Shown here piece after piece: positions 19,253 to 27,812 of a stretch of 64,000 bases of DNA. The DNA is from Pelotomaculum sp. GTDB taxonomy: Bacteria > Bacillota > Desulfotomaculia > Desulfotomaculales > Pelotomaculaceae. Position 1 is the stretch's first letter. The number at the start of each line of letters is the position of its first letter. The notes beneath the pieces were generated by a model, which saw only the letters and a program-made list of their open reading frames with translations, had not been told where the DNA came from and searched no databases. The stretch lies in NCBI GenBank assembly GCA_018435055.1, contig JAHDOA010000015.1:49701-113700 (forward strand), given 5' to 3'. A program made the position numbers and the translations under genes.

Positions 19253-19399
19253 TGAAAAACCCCCTACAGCACTTTTTAGTAAAACAATTCCGCCAAACTG
19301 ACGCAAATCCTTTTTTTTGTCCTCTGGTTTGACTGTATAAGCTGTGCAGATTGTTGGAAAACCAGTATTTTGAAATGAATGCAACCGGCGCCCCGGGAA

Positions 19400-19430
19400 G
19401 AGAAAAACAGGCCCGGGTAAATCCGGCCCT
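19400..19430 (-). terminator. probable terminator of the LysM gene
   Basis: AGGGCCGG and CCCGGGCCT pair with one internal mismatch around a short loop and are followed by TGTTTTTCT on the minus strand. It lies 115-145 bases beyond the LysM gene stop. The remaining 19431-19544 interval holds no recognisable element. Confidence 0.5.
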
Positions 19431-19544
19431 GTCGGCAAAGCGCCTTTAGACTGGTTTGTAAAATCCCTGTATTCCCCTCTCGGTCTTGGACCCTTAAGAT
19501 ATGCCCGTGAATCTCACATCCCACTTCTCACATCCCACATCTCA

Positions 19545-20732
19545 TTAAAACCGGCAGCGCAGCTCCACATCATCAATTTTGACCCTGCTGGCATTGCCGG
19601 CGCCTGGTTCAAAGGTAAACCTCACTTCAGCCGTCCGCGCCCCGGCGGGCACACGACCGGTTGACAGGGTGTATCTCTGGTACCTGTTATCCGGTATATT
19701 TTCCTGGGAGAACCTGGGTTCAGTCCTGCCAACAAAAGTACCGCTCCTGTCGTAATAGAATATTTCGGCAAATAGAATAAATCTTCCGGCGGCGCCGGCC
19801 GGGACATTTTCCCTGGCCCACCAGATCAGGTCATAAATCCTCCCCGCTTCGATGTTAGTCCTCTGTGACAATACGGCTCTTGATCTGCGGTTCGTTCCCA
19901 GTTCAACGGCATAATTACCGGTGTGGGATATTGTTGTGCGGGATACGTTGCCGGCGCTCCAACTGGCCGGGGCTGATGTTGCAACCGGCCATCTCTCAAA
20001 ACCAGGGTTGGCCAGAATATTGATATCGGGGCAGGCTGCCGGTGTCGGCGTCGGTCTTGGTGTCGGCGTTGGTCTTGGTGTCGGTCTCGGTGTTGGTGTC
20101 GGTCTCGGTGTCGGTGTGGGGCTGACTGCGGTGATCCTGATAGTAGTGGAAACCCCCTGATTTGCCAGTCCTTCGGCGACATTAAAACCTTCAATGGTGA
20201 TTTGCCCGGCTACGACCTGCTCGCCCAGATTGTTTCTCTGGTTCCATACAATTCTAAAAACCTGGCGTTCCCGCGGCCTCAGGATTACCGTGGCCGCTTG
20301 CTGGGTAAAAACCCGCCCTCGCGACCAGCGCCAGACAATCGTCTGGTTTGGACCGCGCCTGGCCACAAAATCGAAGCGCTGAGCAGTCCGGTAACGGAGA
20401 ATAACGTCCCTGTTGCCCGTGTTTGTTTTGGTCAGGGCGATGACCACGTTTTCTCCCCTGTTGTAAGTCCTTTTATCGGTTGAAATAGTGTACAGAAGGT
20501 TGCCGATACGTTGGCTTACTTCATTTTCCCTGCCGCCCGTTTCCCCTTCCCCCGGGCCGGTTTCTCCGTCTGTCTCTCCCGTTCCAGTCCCGGGAATGGT
20601 AAGCACCTGGCCGACAAATATAACATTAGGGTTAGTAATATTATTAGCCTGGACTAAAGCCTCTACAGTAACGCCGTAACGCTGGGCAATCGCGAATAAG
20701 GTGTCCCCGGTCTGTACCGTATAGGTTGCCAT
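19545..20732 (-). CDS. LysM, BsuPI-type and carbohydrate-binding-like multidomain protein
   Basis: From an ATG with GGGAGGG upstream the protein has 395 residues. An N-terminal LysM (about 2-46, YTVQTGDTLFAIAQRYG) binds glycan chains. A BsuPI-like proteinase-inhibitor fold follows (about 70-185), then a long Pro-Thr linker (PTPTPRP repeats, about 205-230). A C-terminal beta-sandwich segment (about 235-395, NPGFERWP ... VKIDDVELRC) is like a carbohydrate-binding module. No signal peptide precedes the LysM, as in some spore-coat LysM proteins, but that location is inference. It is next to nrdR, with which it shares no obvious function. Confidence 0.7.
   Translation of the reverse strand: MATYTVQTGDTLFAIAQRYGVTVEALVQANNITNPNVIFVGQVLTIPGTGTGETDGETGPGEGETGGRENEVSQRIGNLLYTISTDKRTYNRGENVVIALTKTNTGNRDVILRYRTAQRFDFVARRGPNQTIVWRWSRGRVFTQQAATVILRPRERQVFRIVWNQRNNLGEQVVAGQITIEGFNVAEGLANQGVSTTIRITAVSPTPTPRPTPTPRPTPRPTPTPRPTPTPAACPDINILANPGFERWPVATSAPASWSAGNVSRTTISHTGNYAVELGTNRRSRAVLSQRTNIEAGRIYDLIWWARENVPAGAAGRFILFAEIFYYDRSGTFVGRTEPRFSQENIPDNRYQRYTLSTGRVPAGARTAEVRFTFEPGAGNASRVKIDDVELRCRF
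20040..20130. repeat. GGTGTCGG tandem repeat encoding the Pro/Thr linker
   Basis: About ten degenerate copies of a 6- to 12-base unit, GGTGTCGG[C/T]..., lie within the LysM gene. On the minus strand they encode alternating Pro-Thr/Arg, giving an extended linker. The length of such repeats may vary between strains. Confidence 0.75.
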
Positions 20733-20810
20733 CTTTTTCCCTCCCTTTCCTATGAAAATTACAAATGTTTTTTTCATTTTATGTCTTTTTAATTTAAATT
20801 GTTCCTTGGG

Positions 20811-20848
20811 AAAAAGAAGAAGCCGGTTTTCATAGAAAAGCGGCTTTG
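20811..20848 (-). terminator. terminator of nrdR
   Basis: AAGCCGCTTTTC and GAAAACCGGCTT pair with a short loop and lie 35 bases past the nrdR stop. They are followed by CTTCTTTTTC. The LysM gene is therefore probably transcribed separately. Confidence 0.65.
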
Positions 20849-20882
20849 ACCTGCAAAATACCAGACTCGTGGACCAGAATCT

Positions 20883-21335
20883 CTACTTGTTTCTTAGGTC
20901 TTTTATTTCCTGCATAAAACTTTCCGCATCCCTGAATTCACGGTATACCGAGGCAAAACGGACATAGGCCACCTCATCAAGATTGCGCAAATGATCCATG
21001 ACAAGCTCGCCGATGTGCTCACTCTTTACCTCCAGTTCCATTAAATTACGCAGCTCACGCTCGATACTGTCGACTATGGCTTCCAGCCGTTCGATAGGAA
21101 CCGGTCTTTTCCGGCAGGCTATAATTAAACCGCGCATTAGTTTTTGCCGGTCAAAAGCTTCCCTGCGGCCGTCCTTCTTTACCACTACAAGCAGCAGTCC
21201 ATCTGCTTTTTCATATGTGGTAAACCGCTTGCCGCACCCCCCGCATTCCCTGCGTCGCCGGATCGCGTCCCCTTCTACGGTGGGGCGTGAATCCAGCACC
21301 CGGCTGTCGGAAAACTTGCAAAAGGGGCATCTCAT
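20883..21335 (-). CDS. nrdR: NrdR ribonucleotide reductase repressor
   Basis: NrdR senses ATP/dATP and represses ribonucleotide reductase genes. The 150 residues start with a zinc ribbon (MRCPFCKFSDSRVLDSRP, then CGGCGKRFTTYE), followed by an ATP-cone domain (about 46-135). The length is typical for the family. The regulatory region contains a promoter and an 11-base inverted repeat overlapping the -10. ymxH is upstream but separated by a terminator. Confidence 0.96.
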   Translation of the reverse strand: MRCPFCKFSDSRVLDSRPTVEGDAIRRRRECGGCGKRFTTYEKADGLLLVVVKKDGRREAFDRQKLMRGLIIACRKRPVPIERLEAIVDSIERELRNLMELEVKSEHIGELVMDHLRNLDEVAYVRFASVYREFRDAESFMQEIKDLRNK

Positions 21336-21384
21336 AATTATATCACTCTCCCCCGGGTTATATTTTTTAAGAACGGCTAACGAT

Positions 21385-21421
21385 ATATGTAGTATTTATA
21401 TAAATAAATTATACTACATAT
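21385..21421. promoter_or_regulatory. 11-bp inverted repeat over the nrdR promoter (candidate operator)
   Basis: ATATGTAGTAT and ATACTACATAT are perfect inverted repeats separated by 15 bases (21385-21395 and 21411-21421). The repeat covers the -10 TATAAT at 21408-21413 of a probable promoter (-35 TTTTCA at 21431-21436, spacer 17). It does not clearly match the known NrdR-box. A repressor site at this promoter is inferred. Confidence 0.5.
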
Positions 21422-21445
21422 TGGGGCTGCTGAAAATTTAAAATT

Positions 21446-21482
21446 TTACAAAAAAAACAATAGGAGAGCAAATAACTCTCCC
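21446..21482 (-). terminator. terminator of ylmC/ymxH
   Basis: GGGAGAG and CTCTCC pair around TTATTTG and are followed by TATTGTTTTTTTTG on the minus strand. It lies downstream of ymxH and directly ahead of the nrdR promoter region. Confidence 0.8.
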
Positions 21483-21592
21483 GTGCCTTTAAATGGGACC
21501 TGTTGAAAAACAGCTGATTTTCCAAAGGGTCGCGCCTGTTCACGCAGCTGAGGCAGGTTTGTGCGGCGCTCAAGGTCTGTGTTTGCTTTCTG

Positions 21593-21868
21593 CTAGTAGT
21601 TGATTTTAAACTCATGCTTGGGGTCGGTAAAGCTGCTGATCTCGACTAAAATAACGTCCGCGCCGATTTTAACAATCTTTTCCCAGGGGACAATAATTTC
21701 CTCTTCCCGGCCGAGGAAGCCAAGGAATTTTCCGCTGACTCCCGGCAGGATAATAGATGTAATCCGCCCTTGTTCCAGGTCGATGTCAATGTCCTTGATC
21801 AGGCCGAGGCGCCGCCCGTCAACCACATTGATGATTTCCCGCGCCCGCAGGTCAGATATTTTTACCAT
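21593..21868 (-). CDS. YlmC/YmxH family PRC-barrel sporulation protein
   Basis: A 91-residue PRC-barrel protein with the family segments SDLRAREIINVVDGRRLG and GREEEIIVPWEKIVKIGADV. Homologues are named YlmC/YmxH and are often linked to sporulation; no catalytic activity is known. GTG at 21877 is in frame, but the AAGGAG site has proper spacing to the ATG at 21868. It lies between sigG and nrdR, as in many Clostridia, and its expression in sporulation is plausible. Confidence 0.85.
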   Translation of the reverse strand: MVKISDLRAREIINVVDGRRLGLIKDIDIDLEQGRITSIILPGVSGKFLGFLGREEEIIVPWEKIVKIGADVILVEISSFTDPKHEFKINY

Positions 21869-22017
21869 CCCCAACACTCCTTTACAGTCTTGCCGGGTTA
21901 TAATGCCGCTCTCTTTCGCCAGGCGTTTTCTTTTCAGCAGCCAATCCGCTCATACAAATTGTTGCTCGAATCATGAAACCCCTTATACTTATATGCAGGT
22001 GTTTCTTAATTCTGAAC

Positions 22018-22050
22018 AAAAAGATTTTGGCGGCTTTTTAAGCCGCCAAT
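22018..22050 (-). terminator. terminator of sigG
   Basis: TTGGCGGCTT and AAGCCGCCAA pair perfectly around a three-base loop and are followed by AATCTTTTTG on the minus strand. It follows the sigG stop by about 15 bases. Confidence 0.85.
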
Positions 22051-22065
22051 AATGCCTGTCGTTTT

Positions 22066-22839
22066 TCAGATGTGTTTTCTCATGTGGCCCAGCGCCGCTT
22101 TTTCCAATCGCGAGACCTGCGCCTGGGAGATGCCGATTTCCTCGGCTACCTCCATCTGCGTCTTCCCCTCATAAAAACGAAGTGTTAAAATTAATCTTTC
22201 ACGATCGCTGAGCTTTTTTAAAGCGTCCTTGATCGCTATCCCTTCAAGCCAGTTCAGATCCTGGTTTTTTTCGTCACTGATCTGGTCCATGACAAATATC
22301 GGATCGCCCCCGTCATGGTAGATGGGCTCAAACAGCGATATCGGTTCCTGAATAGCGTCCAGGGCGAAGACTACTTCTTCCCTGGGCATTTTCAATTCAC
22401 CGGCAATTTCATTGACGGACGGCTCGCGTGAATATTTATTCACCAGCGCATCCCTGACCTGCAAGGCTTTATAGGCGACGTCGCGCAGGGAACGGCTGAC
22501 CCGGATGGGATTGTTGTCCCGCAGGTAGCGGCGGATTTCTCCAATGATCATTGGCACCGCGTAAGTGGAGAACTTGACGTTTTGTGATAAATCAAAATTG
22601 TCTATAGATTTCATCAGGCCGATGCAGCCCACCTGGAAAAGGTCGTCCACATATTCGCCCCTGTTGGTAAACCGCTGGATGACACTGAGTACCAGCCTTA
22701 AGTTGCCGTTTATTAATTTGGAACGGGCCGTGGCGTCCCCCTTCTGCATGGACTCGAACAAAGCTCGCATCTGGCTTCCTGTCAATACCGGGAGTTTTGA
22801 CGTGTTGACACCGCAGATCTCAACCTTGTTCACCAGCAT
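22066..22839 (-). CDS. sigG: sporulation sigma factor SigG
   Basis: SigG directs late forespore transcription after engulfment. The 257 residues show sigma-70 region 2 (about 50-115, FQVGCIGLMKSIDNFD), region 3 (about 125-180) and region 4 (about 205-257) with the helix-turn-helix TQMEVAEEIGISQAQVSRLE. The N-terminal stretch NKVEICGVNTSKLPVL is specific to SigG. It is the second gene downstream of spoIIGA, separated from sigE by a terminator. It therefore should have its own, forespore-active promoter, as in Bacillus. Confidence 0.95.
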   Translation of the reverse strand: MLVNKVEICGVNTSKLPVLTGSQMRALFESMQKGDATARSKLINGNLRLVLSVIQRFTNRGEYVDDLFQVGCIGLMKSIDNFDLSQNVKFSTYAVPMIIGEIRRYLRDNNPIRVSRSLRDVAYKALQVRDALVNKYSREPSVNEIAGELKMPREEVVFALDAIQEPISLFEPIYHDGGDPIFVMDQISDEKNQDLNWLEGIAIKDALKKLSDRERLILTLRFYEGKTQMEVAEEIGISQAQVSRLEKAALGHMRKHI

Positions 22840-22933
22840 GTATCGACTACCACCTCTCCCCGAATATTTACTTCGCCATTACAATGACATTATTACCCCG
22901 GCAAAAATTTATTATACATAACTGCCGGCAGGC

Positions 22934-22966
22934 AAAAAAAGTCCACCGGTTATTCCATCCGGTGGA
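22934..22966 (-). terminator. terminator overlapping the sigE stop codon
   Basis: TCCACCGG and CCGGTGGA pair perfectly around an 8-base loop and are followed by CTTTTTTTG on the minus strand. The 5' arm encodes the last residues of SigE and the loop includes the TAA stop (22950-22952). Confidence 0.85.
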
Positions 22967-23681
22967 TTTCTTTTTTTAGCCTTTTTATTATTCTCTTTTC
23001 CAGCCTGGAAATATATGACTGGGAAATGCCCAGCATATCGGCCACTTCCTTCTGGGTTTTCTCCAGTCCGCCTACCAGCCCGAAGCGCAGCTCCATGATT
23101 TTGCGCTCTCTGCCGGACAGCTTCTGGAGAGCCAGGTAAAGGAGCTTTTTGTCAACCTCTTCTTCAATAAATTTATAAATAATATCATTATCCGTACCCA
23201 GGACGTCAGACAAAAGCAGTTCGTTCCCGTCCCAGTCAATATTAAGCGGCTCATCAAAAGATACCTCTACCCGCGTTTTGTTGTTCCTTCTAAGATACAT
23301 CAGGATCTCGTTTTCAATACAGCGTGACGCGTAGGTAGCCAACTTGATTTTTTTCGCCGGGTCAAAAGTATTAACCGCTTTGATTAAACCTATAGTGCCA
23401 ATTGAAACAAGGTCCTCAATACCAACTCCCGTGTTTTCAAATTTCCGGGCAATATATACCACCAGACGCAGGTTCCTTTCAATCAGGACACTCCTGACCG
23501 CGCTGTCGCCTGATTCCAGCCTGCCGATCAGGAAGGACTCCTCGTCCGTGGTCAATGGCGGCGGCAGGGCTTCGCTGCTGCCGACATAATAAACCCCCGG
23601 GCGGTAGCCAAGCCATATAAGAATGCGCAGCAGCGCCAGGCGGATGGTCCATTTTATTTTCATAAACTGCTGCCCTTTCAT
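22950..23681 (-). CDS. sigE: sporulation sigma factor SigE (pro-protein)
   Basis: SigE drives mother-cell transcription early in sporulation and is made as an inactive precursor cut by SpoIIGA. The chosen ATG (GGGGGGCAGG upstream) gives 243 residues. The hydrophobic pro-region is about residues 1-29, ending [14 protein letters not shown], which matches the usual cleavage area. Region 2 contains [19 protein letters not shown] and region 4 ends [20 protein letters not shown]. An in-frame extension of 22 codons is not supported by family sequence. SpoIIGA lies immediately upstream. Confidence 0.95.
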   Translation of the reverse strand: MKGQQFMKIKWTIRLALLRILIWLGYRPGVYYVGSSEALPPPLTTDEESFLIGRLESGDSAVRSVLIERNLRLVVYIARKFENTGVGIEDLVSIGTIGLIKAVNTFDPAKKIKLATYASRCIENEILMYLRRNNKTRVEVSFDEPLNIDWDGNELLLSDVLGTDNDIIYKFIEEEVDKKLLYLALQKLSGRERKIMELRFGLVGGLEKTQKEVADMLGISQSYISRLEKRIIKRLKKEIHRME

Positions 23682-23795
23682 TAACCTGCCCCCCTTGAAC
23701 CAGATCGCGTTACCTTTTTGCCTGTAGAAAAAACCCGGTCGACACAAAATAAAAATGCAACTGGACTATAGCAAGAGGAATATCAGTCAGCAGAA

Positions 23796-24713
23796 CTAAG
23801 ACACCGGCGCCAGCAGCCCGGTACTCAACAGGGCATTGTAGCCGCCATCAGGGTCCAGCTTTTTGTTGTATATAGCTATGACAACCTTCCCCGCCCGGAT
23901 CGGGCAGCCATGCCGTTCAATAAAAACTTCATCCGGCCTGAAGCCAATCATCAGCCCGTTAACGTTGCCCAGGGACTGAAAGGGCACCGCACTGTAGCGC
24001 GACGCGCTGCGGTTGCCGCTTAGGGAACCCAAAAACCCCCACACGTCAGGCTCCCCGTCCTTTTCAAAGCATAACTGTACCTCCCCGGGCAGCAGTGGTT
24101 TCAAAACAGCGTACTCCACCACAATCACCGGCCTCCTGGTCAGAGGGTCTTTCAGACTGCTGCCCGTGTCAAGAAGCGCCCTGACGTTAACCTCCGCGCC
24201 GCCGGATTTGATGATAATATTCATCTTGTAGAGGCTCTCAAGATATCCCTTTTTAATCAGGCAGGCAATGCCTTTTCCGGCTCCCCACAGAGCAGCCAGT
24301 CCTAGGAATATGCCCGGCCAAAAACGTTCGGCGGCAGCGGCGCCGATACCGTTATAACTCACCACCCGCCCGGAGTGCGTAAAGAATATTAAACCAAGGG
24401 TAAAGCCGCCCAGAGCGAATGACGTCAGATAGAAACAACCCAGACAGATCAGAAATCTTTTGGGCGTAAGCGGCGCGAAGGCAGCCGCCGCAATAATTAC
24501 TGAAGCCGCCGATTTAAACCAGACAGACAATAAAAAGTTGTTCCCCGGTATAAATAAAGCCAGGGAGTAAAACGACCCAAGCGCCGCCCCGGCGGCAATG
24601 CGCCATTTAATGGCCGGTGTGCGCGCGAGTTTTGCGGATGCCCACAATATGGCGTAATTCATCACCAGGTTTCCGATAAAAACCTGGTCCAGGTAGACAG
24701 TGTATCCCGCCAT
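23796..24713 (-). CDS. spoIIGA: SpoIIGA sigma-E factor-processing peptidase
   Basis: SpoIIGA cleaves pro-SigE during sporulation. From ATG 24713 (GGGGAG upstream; a GTG at 24719 is closer than optimal) the 305-residue protein has about five N-terminal membrane segments (residues 1-155) and a cytoplasmic aspartic-protease-like domain. The active-site-like RALLDTGSSLKDPL lies at about 181-194 and VVEYAVLKPLL follows. It lies next to sigE in the same orientation, the standard spoIIG operon. The intergenic 24714-25050 region shows no confident Spo0A box. Confidence 0.92.
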   Translation of the reverse strand: MAGYTVYLDQVFIGNLVMNYAILWASAKLARTPAIKWRIAAGAALGSFYSLALFIPGNNFLLSVWFKSAASVIIAAAAFAPLTPKRFLICLGCFYLTSFALGGFTLGLIFFTHSGRVVSYNGIGAAAAERFWPGIFLGLAALWGAGKGIACLIKKGYLESLYKMNIIIKSGGAEVNVRALLDTGSSLKDPLTRRPVIVVEYAVLKPLLPGEVQLCFEKDGEPDVWGFLGSLSGNRSASRYSAVPFQSLGNVNGLMIGFRPDEVFIERHGCPIRAGKVVIAIYNKKLDPDGGYNALLSTGLLAPVS

Positions 24714-25050
24714 AACCACAGGCTCCCCCGAGGAAATACTGCCGCAAAGGGTAAATAGACCTTACTGCCATTATATTTCCTTAATTAGTCCATTATTACA
24801 TTATGGTCAAATGATTACACCACTGGTCTTATTATACATTGCGTAGCCGCGAAAATTTGTCATGTCCTGTTTATGAAAGATTTTTTTATTTTACAGCTTG
24901 CAACAAAAAACTGTAAATTGCGATTAACAGCAGGGACGCTGCGCGGCACACCCCTGTTGTTAAATATTGCCTGACATGATCTGTGCTGCGTTCTTTAAAG
25001 CACCAACCGGCGGTTGAATTAATATATATACTGGTAAGGATGTGAGTATA

Positions 25051-25176
25051 TTGCCGACCAAGGATGAAATAAAACACGATCTGTTGCTTACCATTACCGT
25101 CGCTCTGGCGATACTCTTCGCCACCGGTATTTCCGGGCCGTCAACAACACCGGGAGAGCCCGTTGTATTACCCTAG
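25051..25176 (+). CDS. small membrane protein of unknown function (41 aa)
   Basis: A TTG start with GGTAAGGA 10 bases upstream begins a 41-residue protein with one likely membrane segment (about residues 12-28) and a proline-rich end. It lies divergently from spoIIGA and just ahead of another small gene (25222). There is a reading frame, spacing and a plausible ribosome site. No homologue was recognised. The position suggests sporulation relevance, which is inference. Confidence 0.45.
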   Translation: MPTKDEIKHDLLLTITVALAILFATGISGPSTTPGEPVVLP

Positions 25177-25221
25177 AATCTGCACTATTTTATTCTCACC
25201 TTTGGCACAAGGGGGAATCCT

Positions 25222-25572
25222 GTGTTTTCGCCGAACGAACTGGATACCTTGATGGCACGGATTATTTCGCAGCTGGGCACGGAACCTGTGGACATCCATA
25301 AAATCCTTTCCGCGCACGCCAATACTGAAAAAAGCGGCCCCCGGAGCAACCGGAATATAATACCGCGCCTTTCTCCGCAAAAGGCGCTCGTAATCCTGGG
25401 GCTGCTTGCCGGCGTACTGGAGGTCAAATCGATTTTAATAGACCGTGATCAAATAGTTGACATATTATTGGAAGGTTCATTGAAAAGAAAAACAAAGCTG
25501 GACAACTGTCTGGACGAAATCGGCGCCATGCCGTTTGACGACGTGCTCAGGGCTGTAATGGGGAGGATCTAG
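25222..25572 (+). CDS. small protein of unknown function (116 aa)
   Basis: GTG start with GGGGG six to ten bases upstream. The protein is soluble and mainly helical in pattern (HKILSAHANTE, PQKALVILGLLAGVLEV, then LLEGSLKRKTKLDNCLDEIG), with no catalytic motif that I recognise. It follows the 41-aa gene by 45 bases and is divergent to spoIIGA. Codon usage resembles neighbours. Its stop is 20 bases before REP-like repeat locus B. Confidence 0.6.
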   Translation: MFSPNELDTLMARIISQLGTEPVDIHKILSAHANTEKSGPRSNRNIIPRLSPQKALVILGLLAGVLEVKSILIDRDQIVDILLEGSLKRKTKLDNCLDEIGAMPFDDVLRAVMGRI

Positions 25573-25574
25573 AG

Positions 25575-25745
25575 CCAGGACAGCGGAATGGGGACACACC
25601 TCCTCTTTCTGCAAGATCGTATCGTTACATGACACTAGACAGAGGAATGGGGACACACCTCCTCTTTGGGGTATTCCTTTGTGGTAGGAGGTATGTCCCC
25701 GATGGGATGATGATGGTTGGATCTTTTCTGCAGGGTTGGTGTCGT
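25575..25745. repeat. REP-like palindromic repeat, locus B (one complete and one half unit)
   Basis: A full hairpin, GGGGACACACCTCC ... GGAGGTATGTCCCC (25649-25700), follows a half copy (from 25590) that runs into the linker. The conserved GGTTGGATCTTTTCTGCAGG follows. Composition and order match locus A. The interval between the unknown gene and the ABC permease contains nothing else. Confidence 0.85.
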
Positions 25746-25763
25746 TGTGTGTGACCGTAGTCC

Positions 25764-27812
25764 TTACGGGGTAAAGCGCTCGCGAATAAAAGCGGGGGCG
25801 CTCGCCTCATCAAGGAAGCCGGAGATAACTTCACCGCTGTTTAACACAAAGAATACTTCATAGTCTGCCTCGCTGTTTCTATGATATTGACTTAAACACC
25901 ACTCCAGTTGTTCCAGGCCGGTAATTTTCAGGATGCCCGGTTTTTCTTCCAAGGATGCAATATCCAGTCGTCTGGTTTTACTTTGCGGCATTGCGGAGTC
26001 CTCTTCGTTTTTGGTTGGAACCCTGTCTATAAACGCGCAGGTGATGTCCACGCCCGGGACCAGCCGGGCCTTTTCATAGTTCCCGGTATCTTTGAGCCAC
26101 TGTGCGAAATTTGCATATGATTTTTTCCAGTCCTGGCTGAAAGAGCGATTATTTACATTTTTTATATGGATACTGACGTGAGCCCAGGGCGGCCTGCTGT
26201 TAGTATTAACTATTTCCTCGTAGGTCTCATTGTATATATCGCCCTGCAGGGCGGTGAAGGCCTGCGCAATCGATTCACGGTCAATTAGACGCAAGCTTTT
26301 GTTTGCCTCGTAGCCGGTAATATCGATAAAGTCAACTTCGGCCGGACTGACGCTGAATATATGATTATGCAGCTCCTTGTATTCCCGTGATTCATAAATC
26401 GGTTTCAAACTGCCGGCATAATCCGGAATGGGAATCTCATATTGCCTGTAGATGCGCTTGCCGTTTTCCAATTCATAGGACAGGCAGATGCGCTCTGCGT
26501 TCTTCATGCTTTTAGACAGGGAGGATTCTTTATGATCCGGACCGTTGGCGATTATTTGCCTGTGCAACGCATGAATACGGGCGATGTTGTCTTGATCGGT
26601 AAATATGGCCTTAACCGGTGTGTACACATAGTCAACATCCTGTGCAGCCGGCACATCGGGCTGATAGTTCAAAGGGAAGAATGAGCTATCCATGTAAATG
26701 CTTTTTATTTCACTAATCTCCGGCAGCCTGCTTTCATAACCGGTCCAGTCGAAATGAAACAGACCCAGCAGTAAGACCATAGCCAGGGCGTAGATGCCGT
26801 AACCCCTGATCTGGCGCTTCTGAAATACCTGCAGGGATTTGTTCAAGAGTATTTCAATCAGGAAATAGGCCAGTAGAGAACCAATAAAGTAGCCAAAATA
26901 CGTCCAGGCCATACTTTTTTGAGCTGCGTTAAAATAACTGCCGAGCAGCAACATAAAGCAAAAGGTGACCGAGTACTTGAAAACAGGGCGCAGCGCCCCG
27001 AAAGTAATCGCGCTGCCGGCCGTTTCAGTATTACGCCGCAAGTAAAGACTTCTGCCTGCAAAATACAACACGATACTGACGCCCAGGTAAATGGCGATTT
27101 CTCCGGACTGAAAAGGGTTTCTGGAGATATCAGTAAGCCTGGTCAAAGGAGAAAGGTATTCTATTTTGGATGAAAAATAGTAATCATAAGCGAAACCATA
27201 GATATACTGGTTAAGGTTATGCAGCAAAAGTACGGACAGCCCGCTGGGCAGGAGCAGCAGAATATAGCTTAAAACACCCTGCATGGTAGTCATGCCGGTA
27301 ACCATACCGACGGCCACACTGCAGATAAAGAACAGCAAGTTAATTAGCAGACTATTAGATAACCAGGTGAGAATATTTGCGCCGTTTACGCCCTCAATCC
27401 CCAACCCGGCCACCAGGGCCCAGGAAACCAGGGCGGTCAGGACCGGCGGTACAAACAGAAAGATGATTCCTGTAGCGACATGGGTATTGTATAGAGTTTC
27501 CCGCCTGACGGGCAAAGCGTGCGCGGCGTCCGCCGCCCGGCCGTCCATCAGGTAGCGGAACAGCAGCAGGCCGGTCATCACGGGAACGATGATTAAAATC
27601 ATTACCTGTATTGGGTTATAAGGATCAAACTGAAATATGCGTAAATACGCCGTTGTGTCAATTTGGCGCTCTTGCGCCCTGCTGTACAGCATGAAAACTT
27701 TAAGTGGCACAATTGAAAGCAAAAGCAGGAGGTATCCGGCGCCGATCCAGGTGAATCTTTTTAAATCATTGAGCAGAATGCCCGTATTAATAAAGGACGT
27801 TTTTAATTTCAT
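25764..27812 (-). CDS. ABC transporter permease, large multi-pass
   Basis: A 682-residue membrane protein with about ten segments within residues 20-390, the ABC-2 type permease fold. A mostly soluble C-terminal domain (about 395-682) probably faces outside. The N-terminal LLNDLKRFTWIGAGYLLLL is typical of large permeases beside YtrB-like ATPases. It overlaps its ATPase by 26 bases. The substrate is not known; relatives of such GntR-regulated systems respond to cell-envelope stress or peptide antibiotics. Confidence 0.85.
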   Translation of the reverse strand: MKLKTSFINTGILLNDLKRFTWIGAGYLLLLLSIVPLKVFMLYSRAQERQIDTTAYLRIFQFDPYNPIQVMILIIVPVMTGLLLFRYLMDGRAADAAHALPVRRETLYNTHVATGIIFLFVPPVLTALVSWALVAGLGIEGVNGANILTWLSNSLLINLLFFICSVAVGMVTGMTTMQGVLSYILLLLPSGLSVLLLHNLNQYIYGFAYDYYFSSKIEYLSPLTRLTDISRNPFQSGEIAIYLGVSIVLYFAGRSLYLRRNTETAGSAITFGALRPVFKYSVTFCFMLLLGSYFNAAQKSMAWTYFGYFIGSLLAYFLIEILLNKSLQVFQKRQIRGYGIYALAMVLLLGLFHFDWTGYESRLPEISEIKSIYMDSSFFPLNYQPDVPAAQDVDYVYTPVKAIFTDQDNIARIHALHRQIIANGPDHKESSLSKSMKNAERICLSYELENGKRIYRQYEIPIPDYAGSLKPIYESREYKELHNHIFSVSPAEVDFIDITGYEANKSLRLIDRESIAQAFTALQGDIYNETYEEIVNTNSRPPWAHVSIHIKNVNNRSFSQDWKKSYANFAQWLKDTGNYEKARLVPGVDITCAFIDRVPTKNEEDSAMPQSKTRRLDIASLEEKPGILKITGLEQLEWCLSQYHRNSEADYEVFFVLNSGEVISGFLDEASAPAFIRERFTP

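Noticed and set aside
19253..19438. Upstream extension of the beta-CASP protein
   Set aside because: The sequence has no family similarity and the ATG at 19252 has a ribosome site.
22840..22949. SigF-type promoter ahead of sigG
   Set aside because: A GTATA with a loosely fitting -10 is present, but two key -10 positions do not match. Not claimed.
24714..24900. Spo0A-dependent promoter of spoIIGA
   Set aside because: A TATAAT is present, but no convincing 0A box or properly spaced -35 could be found.
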